Positions 25,559 to 37,800 of a stretch of 64,000 bases of DNA are shown piece by piece. Numbering within the stretch: the stretch's first letter is position 1; each line of letters starts with the position of its first letter. Below the pieces are notes generated by a model that had not been told where the DNA came from, made no database searches, and worked only from the letters and a program-made list of their open reading frames with translations. The position numbers and the translations under genes are program-made. Source of the DNA: Mangifera indica. Its lineage: Eukaryota; Streptophyta; Magnoliopsida; Sapindales; Anacardiaceae. The stretch spans positions 1 through 64,000 of the forward strand of contig NW_025401123.1 in the NCBI RefSeq assembly GCF_011075055.1, given 5' to 3'.

Positions 25559-26959
25559 TCAAATAAACAAACCCAGTTCCTTAAGCCATTGTACGTCTAA
25601 CACAATATCCATCCCTTGCAGAGGAATTGCGAATAAAGTTACGGTAATGATGGTTCCTTGTATTTGTAACTTCACCTGGTCCACCTTTTCTTGGCATGCT
25701 AAGTGCCCCCCATCAGCTATCTTCACCTTAAATTCATCTGTAGGAGTGACTGGTAAATGTAGTAGTTGAACCAACCTATCGCTTATGAAATTGTGACTAG
25801 AGCCACTGTCAACCAACACCGTAACAGGCTGGTTTCCGATTAAGGCTTGTAATTTCAGAGTTCGTGGGCCTTTCCATCCTAAGAACGCATGAAGAGTAAT
25901 TTCGGCTAGGTCACCATTTTCTTCTGATTCCCATTCCATCGCAGTTTTTTCGGTTTCTTCGTTTCCGAAGTCACCTCCTTCAATCATGAATAATGGCGGT
26001 ACACTGCATCTATGTCCTGGTGTGAACTTTTCATTGCAATTGAAACATTGACCCTTCTCTCTTCGCCTTTGCATCTCGTCCCAAGACAATCTTTTAAAAT
26101 TGGTTCCGTTCCCATTTCGGGGAGTGACCGTGGTGGATAAAAAGTTGGGATTGGTAGTGGTCTGGTTATTTGATCTTTGAGTTGTGCTTTTCCCCAGATC
26201 GAATCTCCCTTGCCTACGTTTTCTGGTGATTTGCTCATCTTTCATTCTAGCGATACCGATTGCATCTCGAAGTGATTGCGGCCTGGCCATCTGAACTTCG
26301 TCTGCAATTTCGTCTTTCAATCCGCCCAAAAAAGTTCCAATTAACGCTGTTTGTGGCCATCCCATGACCCTGTTTGCTAACTTCTCGAATTCACATTGAT
26401 AGTCTCGTAAACTTCCAGTTTGCTTAACGCGGGATAAAGCTTCATCAAAGCACTCGTATCCAGTTGGACCAAATCGAGCTAGAACCTCTCTTTTAAAGAT
26501 TCTCCAAGTAATGTTCACCCCTTCGTCACATTGGACTCGCTTAAGCCATTGCCACCATTGGTTAGCTTCCCCCTGTAGATGAAAGGCTGCAAGCTGAACC
26601 TTCCGAGTTTCATTGGTTTCCTGAAATTCAAAGTACTGCTCCACACGGTTAAGCCACTCAGTTGGGTTGTCACCTACAAACTTAGGGAATTCCAGCTTAA
26701 TGAAGCGGTTTGATGGCTGAAATCCTTCTTCTGGCTCATTTCTCCATGATGAGGAACCAGGTTCAGTTGGTCCTGGTATGGCCTTCTCTCCAGAAATTCG
26801 AAGGCTTGAGATTGACTCTAACACTTCTTGCAGCTTTCCTTCCATTCCCGTGAGTCGAACTCGTGTTTCCCTATTCTCTGAAGTGGCGTTTCTGAACAGG
26901 TCACGTATTTCTTACAATTCGGTCTCAAGACGGTCAATTCGATCTCTGTTTGTAGCCAT
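25559..26959 (-). pseudogene. Gypsy gag-protease fragment
   Basis: The first ATG (26959) lies directly after the primer site. The frame has a stop (TAA, probably from CAA) after about 15 codons and is then open from 26845 to 25559. Domains in order: gag core (LEFPKFVGDNPTEWLNRVEQYF ... WWQWLKRV, split here for length), zinc knuckle CFNCNEKFTPGHRC, and aspartic protease with VLVDSGSSHNF (active-site Asp present). It ends at LDVQWLKELG, where the protease-to-RT linker should continue. In the family, gag forms the particle and the protease matures it. The open stretch of more than 400 codons suggests that the truncation is fairly young. Confidence 0.85.
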
Positions 26960-26983
26960 GATCAACCTGTTCTGATACCAAGT

Positions 26984-27361
26984 TGATAGAACTTATTCTG
27001 GCTATGATATGTAACGAAGATTGTTTGTTCTGAATCAAACAGGAATGTACTTATTTTCACTAAATTTATCCAACTTGTGGTGTGGACAAAACCCCTTACA
27101 ATACTTATTAATACTGCCCTTTTAACAAAGCGGTAGCTACCTATTTATAATAGCAATTGAAACTAACAATGCTAATTATTCTCAACAAATTGAACCAAGT
27201 CTACCATATCCTAGAATTCCTAAAATGAAGCAATCTTAACAGCAGCATCAATATCTCTTGTAACGGCTAATAGTCAAGTCAATCCCTTATCTTCAGAGCT
27301 TCAACTGTGGCTTTAATCTTGGTACTTGGGATTTGATCTCCTCCTCCTTGTAGGTCTAACA
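26984..27361 (-). repeat. 5' LTR of the truncated gypsy element
   Basis: Minus-strand start tgttagacc and end ctatca, followed after 3 bp by tggtatcagaac, a near match to the initiator tRNA-Met primer site. The length is 378 bp. There is no partner LTR in the window, so the borders rest on the TG...CA ends and the primer site. Confidence 0.65.
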
Positions 27362-27566
27362 GCATCCATACACGTTATGGTGCGCCTGTGCCATATGAAA
27401 CTTTAATAACCAATAAATTGCCCAGACCTTGTATGTCATGGAAAATGTGAAGAATTACGGAAGCTCCTACGTAATATTCATTGAATTTTTGCATGTGATA
27501 GAAACAACTTGTGTTGTCTCTTGGATGAATGGTTAGTCTAAATCTGGTTACACAATTATCAGGATT

Positions 27567-27937
27567 ATTAGGTTTGGGTCCACCATGACAGGTTGACCCA
27601 ACCCGGTTTACTTAAAAGGGCAGTTGGAGTGGTGGTAGTCAGACTCTTATTTATATGTCCAAACTACCTCTCCCTCCAAAAAGAATGCAATTTTTACAGA
27701 AGAATAAAAATTCTTCTTCTCCTTTGGCATAGAAAATGCACAGAAAACACACAAAAACAAATGTCTCCCAAAATTAGTGCAATACTTGGGCAAATATGGT
27801 CGTGGAAATTACTAATGTCAGACACCTTGTGTAGTATTCAAATCAATAATGCGAATAGATTTAGAATCCAAGCATGCATTTATGTTTACAAAATTTCACA
27901 TAATGTTAATTTTTGACATATTTAATTGTTTTTAACA
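27567..27937 (+). repeat. 5' LTR of the outer copia (nest 1)
   Basis: Starts tatt (the canonical TG appears mutated to TA) and ends aaca. It is followed by tggtatcagagc. It shares long stretches with 44978-45316, such as gcagttgg, ttatttatatgtccaaact, acacacaaaaacaaatgtc and cacataatgttaatttttg. Confidence 0.88.
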
Positions 27938-30900
27938 TTGGTATCAGAGCATAGGTTGTGAATATGTCATGCTTTCTATGAATTAAATTACATATTCTAT
28001 GAATAATATAACCTAAATTTTCTTATTTATGATCAAAATTGTTGTTAAAATTCGTTTTCGGCACGAATTAAATTCGACCAAAATTATATGAAATTGGGGT
28101 TAAAAACATGTTTGAATGATTACTAGACTTATTTTACATATCTTGAATTGAAAAATCGCATCGAATCTAGTCTAAATCGATAGATTCAAAGCCAAAAAGT
28201 TGTGACCTATACAACACCGTTAAGGTCATCGTTTTGCCAGATTTCTGTGATGTTTTCATCAAACATTGATGTGAGAAGGATCGTCAACATAATAGCTTCA
28301 AAACTCCCATGATATCATCGTCAATAGTTGGCCAGAAACTACGAATTGGATGACAAAACTTTTAGGGTTCATCGCTACAATTTGGGTCATAATAAGGTTG
28401 GAAAAACCTGATTGTCTGACTTGTTTAGTCAACGGGTTGCCCAAACCCGTTGGTCAACACGTCAACCTACGATCAACCAAGTTGACCCTAAATCGATCAA
28501 TGCCCACTCGGGTCAATTGACCACTCAATGATCAAAGCTTGACTATCAACAACCTGTCAATGGAGGTTAACAATCAATCTATAGTCACCTAACACGTATA
28601 AGCGCATGGCACCGTATGAGAGATATCTCTCGACATGTTATGGTGCATGTGGCTTACTTCTGATGCTTGAACGCACATGCATTCACTATTTCAGTAGATA
28701 GAAGCATGTGCAACGTCACCTCGATGCGTGAAGGCACGTAGGACCATATTTTGGTGCATGAAAGTGCATGTGCAACTCTTTCCAACATGTTTGGGCAAGT
28801 GAAACCCTTTTTTGGCATGTGACAACTGTGTGATATTTGAATCTATGCGTGGAAAGTGTTCCATGGGTCTTATAGCACATAAAGACATGTAATACTTCAT
28901 TCCGGCTCCCAAAAACACATTGGTGTTTCAAAAATATATGTTTCTAATTCATGCAAGTTTGTTGACTAGGGACTATTGCAATATGTATATAATTTGATTA
29001 TCTAATGATCTAATGGTGCATGTTGAGACTATATATACAATCAGTCATACTCTCTTAATTGGAAAAGAGATAGTACATAGTCTAATCATATTCATGTATG
29101 ACTATTAGCCCAGTACATAATTAGACGCTTAGTAATGTACGAAAGAAAATTCATTGTTTTACCATTATTCCTAAATTAACGAAATGCGAGATATTTGACT
29201 TATCACAAATTTAATAAAGGTTTTATCATGAATAAAGTGTCTTTAAGCATGATACAGGTTGATGAAATGGTTCTAGTCATAATAAATGATACATTTTTTG
29301 TATCATATATTTTATATATTTTAAATATGGGAATTATGAGATTGGTAAAAAATTAGTGAAATTCTCATCTAGAATTAATATTAGTCCAATTAGATTGAAT
29401 TTTAAAATGTCAAACATTTGAGTCTTGGAAGATGATTAGAAAAATAGTAAACTTTTGATTTTGTGCCTTATGTGAAATATTTTAAATTTTAATTTGTAAT
29501 AGCAACAATTAATGTGTATTTGGTTGCACTAATTGAGCTATGTCTGATGTATGTCTATATGATCTAGCTAACCATAACATCCTAGAATATGATAGCTAAT
29601 TTGAATGAGAATGATATTAAATAGGGATAATTCCAACATGGAGCATTTAAAATACACAATATCCTAAACAAGCAAAAGGCATTGGACATCATAGATCATG
29701 TTAATAAAGAGTCACAGCTGACTAAAGCATTGGAACCTAAATGGTGCCTTACACAAACATGATCTAGATGCATATCACACATGTAAAAAGCAAGATTCAT
29801 TTCATGTGATATCTTGACCAGTTCCATAAATAACGATCTGGTATATAAGTACCAGTAATGTTCAACTGCATATGTTATAAATATGGTTTTGATAAAAAAG
29901 TTTGGAGAAACTACAACCCCAAATGATGGCGGTTAATCATTAAATTTGATAGAATGTCAAATATAATTATAGAACTAAAGTCAACTAAATATAACCTAAC
30001 AAATGAATAATAGGTTCATATAGTAGAACGATCTCTTCCCAAAATTAGGAGCATATGAAGGTGCATATGACCTACGATAAGAATATAAGGACTTTTTTTT
30101 AATAGTTCTTACCGCATAAAACTAGAGGACAAGCACCCTTAAGGCAACTAAACCCGGTACTCATGCATATGTTACAAAGTCAAGTTTCAAAAGTAACTGG
30201 CCTAAGTCCAAGTAAGGGAATGAGGCTATATAATACTCAAAGAACAAGAACAAGGAACTGAAATAGGAGAGTGAAAAATGTACTGGAAAAAGAGACAGAA
30301 ACAAGATAAATTGTTACAATAGAAGTAATGAATGTTATTTTGCCCATGAACAAACGGAGCTGAAAATGATATTGTCTCATTCTACATAAAATGATAAAAC
30401 TTTATTTTTTAGTACTGTAATATTAACTGAGTATTATCTTATATGGATTATGGAGTCAAAAGTCATTGACTAAGTAACTTATGAAAGAGGATATTTTGTG
30501 GTTTTTTGTTGAATTCCAAAGAAGGTGAATCAAATGTATGTAGGCAACAATACAAGGGTCTTAGTAAGAGGAATTGACACGAGCAAATGAGCTTTCCAAG
30601 ATGGTAAAATCCTATACCTTCATAGAATCCAATATGTTCTAAATATTCGGCGAATCTTAGTCAAAGTACTAGTTCTTCCTTAAACTAGGATATAATTTAA
30701 ATTTCTTTGGGTGCTTTATCAAAATGTAATAGAATTAATTTCTATGGATTTGGTTTTTTGGTTGAATGGTTATATGGTGTTTGTCACCCTTCATTATGAT
30801 AATATTAGTTTTTCGTTATTGACATCTCTTATATAAATGGATATGAATACAAATATATGACATATTATATTAGGGCAAATTGGCCAAAATGAATTGAATA
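27938..30900. other. Leader and gag region of the outer copia, beyond recognition
   Basis: This should hold the leader and gag of the outer copia, but no domain could be read. Around 28590-28920 there is a decayed repeat of gcatgtg/gcgtgaa words. ORFs in it look accidental. Confidence 0.4.
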
Positions 30901-30929
30901 GATTTAACCCATGAAAGTTTATTAAAAAC

Positions 30930-33339
30930 TTTCATATAAATAAAATTGTTTGTGTGTAAGTATTGCCCAACTGGAAAAACTACTAAAAAAACCCATTTGA
31001 CTAAGTTGTAAGAGATTGACTTCCTTTGCAATTTATATACTTACGAATATGTGTTTCCTATGAATGTAAATTTTGAGAAGGTGTCTCATATTCTATTACT
31101 TGTGGTGATGAAAATGCTCGATTCAGTCTTATCTACTTAATCTCTTATGAGTAAAAAACAATAAACTATTTTAGATATTATATATAATTAAGGTTGAGAA
31201 TCAATTAGACAAAACAAATAAGAGTTTTAAGAACTAACCAAAGTCTTAAGTATTTGTCCAAAATTCATGGAACTGATTAATGAAAAAGGAATAGTATGAC
31301 AATTAATAATTCCAAGAACTTCGTAACTAAATAGTGTTTAAATATAAAATTTTCCATGAGTTTGAAAAACTGGGACCAAGAAAAAAGGAATATATTTTTA
31401 TCAAATACGCTGAACACAGAAAGGATACATGTTTATTAGGGAGGATTCAGGTAGAAGATTAACTAAAATTGTATTAAGAGATTCATAGAAAATATTTTTC
31501 TTAATAGGATGATGTTGATAAAAGATTTCGTTTGAATGAGATAAGAGAAGAATGAGGATAGGTATATCTTAATGACCATTAATTGAGTCTTAAGAGATAA
31601 CACCTACACTTATTTCAGATAGTGGGAGAGAATACAATTAAGTTTCAACCTATTTCAAATAGTGGGAACAATGATCTTCAATTGCTTGTTTCATCTATCT
31701 CAACTTAGTGGGATCATTAAGATTCAGCTTTAATCTATTTCAGATAGTGAGAGTGATAATCCTCAATTGCATAGAAGTGAAAGTTTGAAAGTACTCTAGT
31801 GACGTTATAAATTGAAAACGAGGTTTTATAACCACTCTCCAAGATGATAAAGAACCTAAAATCATAAAAGAAGTTGTCTCATCCCTAGATAAGAAAAACT
31901 GGTAAAATAAATTGAAAAAAAAGATGAAATACATAGAAACAAACTAATTCTAGGTTTTGGTTGACTAACCGTTAGGTTGGAAACCCATTGGGAACAAGTG
32001 GGTTCTCTGAATCAATCGTAAGGTGGATAACTCAATAAATAGATATAACTTTGCCTTATAATGAATGATTATTCCCAATTAGTAAGTATAAATTATGAAG
32101 AAGGATGTTTTCGTTATTTATAAGACTTATTTCAATATGTTTGATTCCAGCTGTAATAACACATGTGAATTTAGTATTGCATCAGATGAATATCAAGACA
32201 ACCCTTAGTGGAGAACTTATTGTTATAGGTCTAAAACACAGAGTGTGCAAGGCTCAAGAACATTACATGACCTAAAACTGTCATCCAGACACTAGTACTT
32301 AAAATTTTAGAAGACTTGATGTCTTATGACTTTAAGATGATTAATCAAGATCACCATGTCTATCTGACAAAGTCTAATGACAAATTTACAATTTTATCTA
32401 TGTGCGTGATAATATGTAGATAGCTAGAAATGATTTGAAGAAAGTGATGGTCATCAAATGACGGTTGTCCATACTTTTGGCTTGTAGGATATGGGTAAAT
32501 AGATTACTTATTGCAAATTAAAATCTATAGGAATCGTTTGAAGAAACTTTTGACTCTGTCATAAGAGCATAATATTCAAAAAATTCTATAACAATTCAAT
32601 ATATTAAGTTGTGAACCATTTGATACTCCTATGTCAAATGGCCAATTATTGAGCTGAGAGATATGTCCCAAAACTTAAGATGGAAGCAGAGAAATTTCAA
32701 TAGTTACTTATTCAAATGTTATTGAACGTATTACGTTTGCTATAGTGCATACATGCTTTGACATTTATTTTTTGTTGTCGGGCTGGTTAGTCAAAATAAG
32801 TTAATATTGAAAAGAGCACCAAAAGGTTGTCCATAGAATATTGATATATTTTTAAATGGCTTTGTGGATTTTTCGTTTATATGAATAAGGATCGAATTTG
32901 CGTTTGATTGGCTATTTAGATGTCAATTGGGAAGTAATTTAGACCAACGCAAATCAATTTTTAGTTATGTTTTCTTACTCTAAAAATGTCTATATCTTAG
33001 AGAGATAAGAAACAGACATACATAACATTATCCTCAATAGAGGCCAAGTATATAACTTATTCAGTGATTGTGTAAGAAATTGTTTGGTTAAGAAGATTCA
33101 TTGTGAATCTAGATAAACATGACGATATTGTTAAAGTAATAGTTATCTGTTGAAATAAACGATCCTAAGTATTATAACCAAACATATCGACACTAGACAC
33201 AATGTTCTAAGATACATCATCTTCAAGAGAAAAATAAGAGTATAATATAATTTTACGCATTGTATGGTCATTGATCATTTGACCAAGATTGTTTTAATAA
33301 ATGTATATTTTGCATATGTTAAATCTCTTAGATTGCATA
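30930..33339 (+). pseudogene. Copia integrase, RT and RNase H remnants of the outer element
   Basis: Around 30950-31070 the frame reads CKYCPTGKTTKK and later FPMNV, matching the integrase zinc-binding region (C..C..GK.TK) and the GPMN block. Around 32340-32440, VYLTKSNDKFTILSM matches the RT segment just before YVDD. At 32690-33120 it reads YSNVIERITFAIVHT, GYLDVNW and EIVWLRRFI, equivalent to YASAVGSLMYAMVCT, GY.DAD and the end of RNase H. Near 33275, DHLTKIVLINVYF matches the DPLTK tail. Stops and frameshifts are frequent. The younger copia interrupts it at 33340, and a short tail resumes at 43853. Confidence 0.75.
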
Positions 33340-34779
33340 TGTTGACTCAAGGAGTCATTATACTCTTATTTTGATGATAACAAACTAATATGCCCCTTAG
33401 CATATTAACTAATGATTTTACTTGAGTGTGAGTTTAGATTGCAAGAATTTATCTAATGCACTTGAAGGTCTTTCAAGATGAAAATAAAGACAAGACTCAA
33501 GTGAATAATTCTTGAAGATTTGAAGTAAAACTCAAGTTTAGGTAGATATATTTGTAATTTGGAGCATTTGTTTTTATTAGAATATTTATCTGTATGGGAT
33601 AGCTCACTTGAAAACTTATTTTCATATTTTTCACATTTGGGGTTAAAATATCATTTTTCAAACTTAATGGGTTAAACCAATTTTTTCACTAAAGTTTATC
33701 AATTCATTTAAAATGATGAAGTTTTGTGAACTACATTTTTATATCTTAAAGTTGGTTTTGAAAGAATTTTCAAAAATGGGTTAAATTATCACTTTTCAAA
33801 GTTTAGGGGTCAAATATAAATTTTGAAAATTTAGGGGGTAAAATGTAATAAAATTTGGTCAACCGAATTTGACCAATCGAATTCTTCAATGGCAGTTTCC
33901 GAATTGTCCAGAAGCCATGTATTTTGGCTTTCAGAAATTCGATTGACCAAATTAAATCCGATCGATCGAATTTTGGTTTGAAATTTCTAATGGCTAGTGT
34001 CACGTAGGCACCACGGAAGTGCCACATCACATCCAATCAATCGAATTACATTCGGTCGACCGAATTGTGTGTTTTCTGGAAAACTAAAACGACTATTCTT
34101 TGTGCACAATGGTAACTTTTCTTATTTTTCCCTATATAAACCCAATCAAATTCGTTCGAAAAGAACTTTTGCCACCAAGAACTTTCACATATTTGAGAGC
34201 AAATTAGTTTTGAGTTATTTACTTGTAAATTCTTTTCTCTAATCAAAACCCTTGCTCATACACTTTGTAATTTCATTTGCATTGGGTTGTATTAAGCTTT
34301 AACTTTCATATACACTCTTTGAGAGAGATCATATTTCAATTTCGTACTATAAAAAAGTGAGGTTCACTCTTGGAGAGATTATAAAATTTCTAGTGAGAGA
34401 AATTAAGCTTTAACATTTGTAAAGGTTAATAGCACCTTGGAAGCTATTTTGATTGTGAAAAAAAGCTTGGTTGAGGTTTTGGTCAACCAGGGATTGGTGG
34501 AATACTCCAAGGGAGAAAGTTTTGAGGAGTGGACGTAGGCCGGGTTTAGCCGAACCACTATACATCGCGTGTTTGATTTTCTCTTCCCTTAAACTCATAT
34601 ATTATGTTATGTTATTTTGATTGTATTGATTATTTGAAATATTTTAGTTATTCTCATAAATTGGATTAAAAATAGGCAACATTCATTGATTTGAATAAAT
34701 TGATTTAATTCTCAAATTTGGTAAAGATTGTTTTAAAATTACCTAATTCACCCCCCCTCTTAGGCCATTCAATCCTACA
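33340..34779 (+). repeat. 5' LTR of the SIRE-like copia
   Basis: TG...CA ends, 1440 bp. It has a TATA-like tatataaac near 34132. Six near-palindromic words built on TCGGTCGACCGA or TCGATCGA occur between about 33855 and 34070. Confidence 0.92.
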
Positions 34780-34832
34780 ATTGGTATCAAAGCTTGATTG
34801 CTCATTCTCATAAACTTAACCATTTAGAGCAA

Positions 34833-37800
34833 TGGCTATGAACCTAGGAAAATCTCATACCATTAGTGAAGGGTTACCCTTAATAGACCGCCATTATTTG
34901 ATGGCATCGGATATGCCCATTGGAAAAATCATATGTCGATTTTCCTTCAAAGTGATTATGAATTGTAGGATGTAGTGTAAAGTGGACCTTTTGTTCCTAT
35001 GAAAAAAGTATATGGAAAACAAGTGTCCAATACTAGGGAAAAAATGACCCTTCAAGATAAAAAGAATATTGTCATTAATGCTAGAGCTATGAATGTGTTA
35101 TATTGTGCATTAAATGAATATAACTTTAACAAGGTACAAGTTTGTACCTCGGCTAAAGAAATTTGGTAATTATTGATGGTGTCAAATGAGGGGACTTCAT
35201 AAGTCAAAGAGACTAAAATTAGCATGCTCACACACTCATACGAGTTATTTAAGATGAATGAAAATGAAACTATTAGTGACATGTTTGATAGATTTATTAC
35301 TATTGTGAATGAATTGAAAAATCTTAATAAAGTTTATACTAACCAAGAAAATGTCAATAAATTTCTTAAGTGTTTGCCTCCTTCTTGGGATCCCAAAGTG
35401 ACTACAATCGAAGAAGCAAAAGATGTCAAGACTCTACCTTTTGAAGAGCTTTTAGGTTCACTTCTCACTCATGAGCTTACTATAAAGCAACGACAAATTG
35501 AAGAAGTGGAGAAAAAGAAAAAGAGTATCGCCTTCAAATCATCTATCAAAGAGTAAGAAAAGTTCCTAGAAGAAAAAGAGGAGACATCAAATGATGAAGA
35601 TGAAGACATTACACTCTTGACTAGAAAGATTGGAAAGCTTCTAAGGAATAGAAAGCTAAGAAGAAATGGAAACTTCATAAAAAGAGAGGCTTCTAAAGGT
35701 GAAAGAGGAGAAAGACAAAGGAGAAAACAAGTTGTGTGCTATGAATGCAAGAAGTCGGGACACATCAAATATGATTGTCCTCTCCTCAAAATTGGTAGAT
35801 CAAAAAAGAAAGCAATAAACGCTACTTGGGATGATAGCGATAAAAGTGAATCTGAAAAGGAGGATAATGAAGCAGCTAACATGTGTTTCATGGCAATTAC
35901 AAATAATGAGGTAATTAACTCTAACTCATCTAATACTTGTGATGATTTAGATGACATAGATGAAAACCCCTCGTATGAAGAGTTATATGATACACCTGAA
36001 GAGATGAATGAAAAACTTGCTCTTTGCATGTCTAAAAATGCAACCCTTAAAAAGAAAAATTTTAACTTGGAAAAGAAAAATGAGTCCTTAAAGAAGGAAA
36101 ATGAAACTCTTAACCAAAAAATCTTTAAGCTTAAAGGAAAAGAAAATGAAGAAAACAAGTGTTCCATTTTTTTAAAAGAAAAACAAAAGTTTGAAAATGA
36201 TCTTTGCATAGCTAAAAAGGAAAAAGAAATTATAGAAAATGAAATTGAAGTTTTAAAAAGGGGAGCAAAGGATTTAATTGAAATGGTCTTAAAATTTAAA
36301 AATAGAAAAGATATTCTTGATAAAATGTTTGGTATACAAAAGAGGGTCTTAAACAAAAGAAGACTTGGTTATAAACCTTTTATCAAGGCAAAATACTTAA
36401 AAAATTATTTTGTTAAAGCCTCAACTTCAAGTGAATCAAATATAACTTGCAATTATTGTGGAAATAAAGGTCATATCTCATCATCTTGCCCAATTCAAAA
36501 GAAATATCATATGGGCACTAAGAAAGTGTGGGTTCCTAAGGGAACAAAAACTAACCACCAAGGAGCTAACATGATTTGGGTATCTAAGACAAATTCTTGA
36601 ATCTCCCATTATGTTTAGGAACCAAAAAAAAAAAGGAAGAAAAGCAAATGGTTCCTCAATAATGCTTGCTCAAGACACATGACCGGAGATATTTCACTTT
36701 TCTCGACAATAAGCAAGAAAGATGGAGGACATGTCACCTTTGGAGACAATGCAAAGGGTAAAATTATTGACATTGGAGATATTGGTAATAACTCTCATAT
36801 TATCATTGAAAATGTTCTTTTGGTAGATAGTCTTAAGCATAATCTCCTTAGCATTAGTCAACTATGTGATAAAGGATTTAAAGTCATTTTGGAGCCAAAT
36901 AGTTGCATTATAGAAAATATGAATGATGGAAAAACAAGTTGTGTAGGAAATAGAGATGGAAATGTTTACTCTATAGATGTAGAAAATGCATCTCATGAAA
37001 ATCTATGTTTCTCCGTATTGCATGAAAATAGTTAGTTGTGGCATAGAAGATTAGGTTATGCTAGCATGGACTTGATCTCAAAAATCTCCAAAAAAGAGCT
37101 TGTAAAAGGTCTTCCGAAAATAGATTTTTTTAAAGATAAAATTTGTGATGCATGTCAATTTGGTAAACAAACAAAAAATTCTTTTAAAAGTAAAACTCAT
37201 ATTTCTACATCTAGACCTTTACAACTTCTTCCTATTGATCTTTTTGGTCGTTCAAGAATCGCAAGCCTAAATGGAAAACATTATGCTTTTGTTATTGTTG
37301 ATGATTTTTCAAGATTCACTTGGGTACTTTTTCTTGCATCAAAAGATGAAGCCCTCTATGCATGTTCAAAATTTGTCAAGAAAATACAAAAAGAAAAAGA
37401 AATGCATATTTCTTGCATTAGAAGTGATCATGGGGGAGAATTTGAAAATCATTTATTCAAAAACTTTTGTGATGAGCATGGTATTGAACATCAATTCTCT
37501 TGTTCTAGAACTCCCCAACAAAATGGTGTTGTTGAAAGAAAGAATAGGACAATTCAAGAAATGGCTAGAACCATGTTAAATGAAAAAACTTTACCTTAAT
37601 ATTTTTGGGCGGAAGCCGTAAACACCGCATGCTATGTTCTAAATCGTGTTTTAATAAGACCATCTTTAGATAAAACTCCATATGAACTTTGGAAAAACAA
37701 AAAACCAAATATTGGTTATTTTAAAGTTTTTGGATGCAAATGCTTTATTTTGAACACAAAAGAAAACTTAGGAAAATTTGATTCAAAATTGGACATTGAC

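Larger units (their letters stand above)
25559..27361 (-). mobile_element. Truncated Ty3/gypsy chromovirus: 5' LTR, gag and protease only
   Basis: On the minus strand the order is LTR (27361-26984), tRNA-Met-type primer site (about 26980-26969), then gag-protease to 25559. Reverse transcriptase, RNase H, integrase and the second LTR are missing; similarity stops right after the protease domain. Zinc-knuckle wording of the CFNCNEKFTPGHRC type is usual in Reina-like chromoviruses. Confidence 0.8.

Noticed and set aside
28691..28931. Minus-strand ORFs of about 70 codons in the outer copia leader
   Set aside because: They come from a decayed gcatgtg-type repeat and overlap in two frames.
33997..34246. 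ORF of about 81 codons, repeated at 43071-43316
   Set aside because: It is the same LTR segment in both LTRs of one element and spans the promoter region; not a gene by itself.
35739..36356. Minus-strand ORF of 205 codons, F- and S-rich
   Set aside because: It is the antisense of the Lys/Glu-rich gag coiled coil.
36400..36610. Second zinc knuckle of the SIRE-like gag as a separate gene
   Set aside because: It is in the same frame as gag-pol and two knuckles are usual in this lineage.
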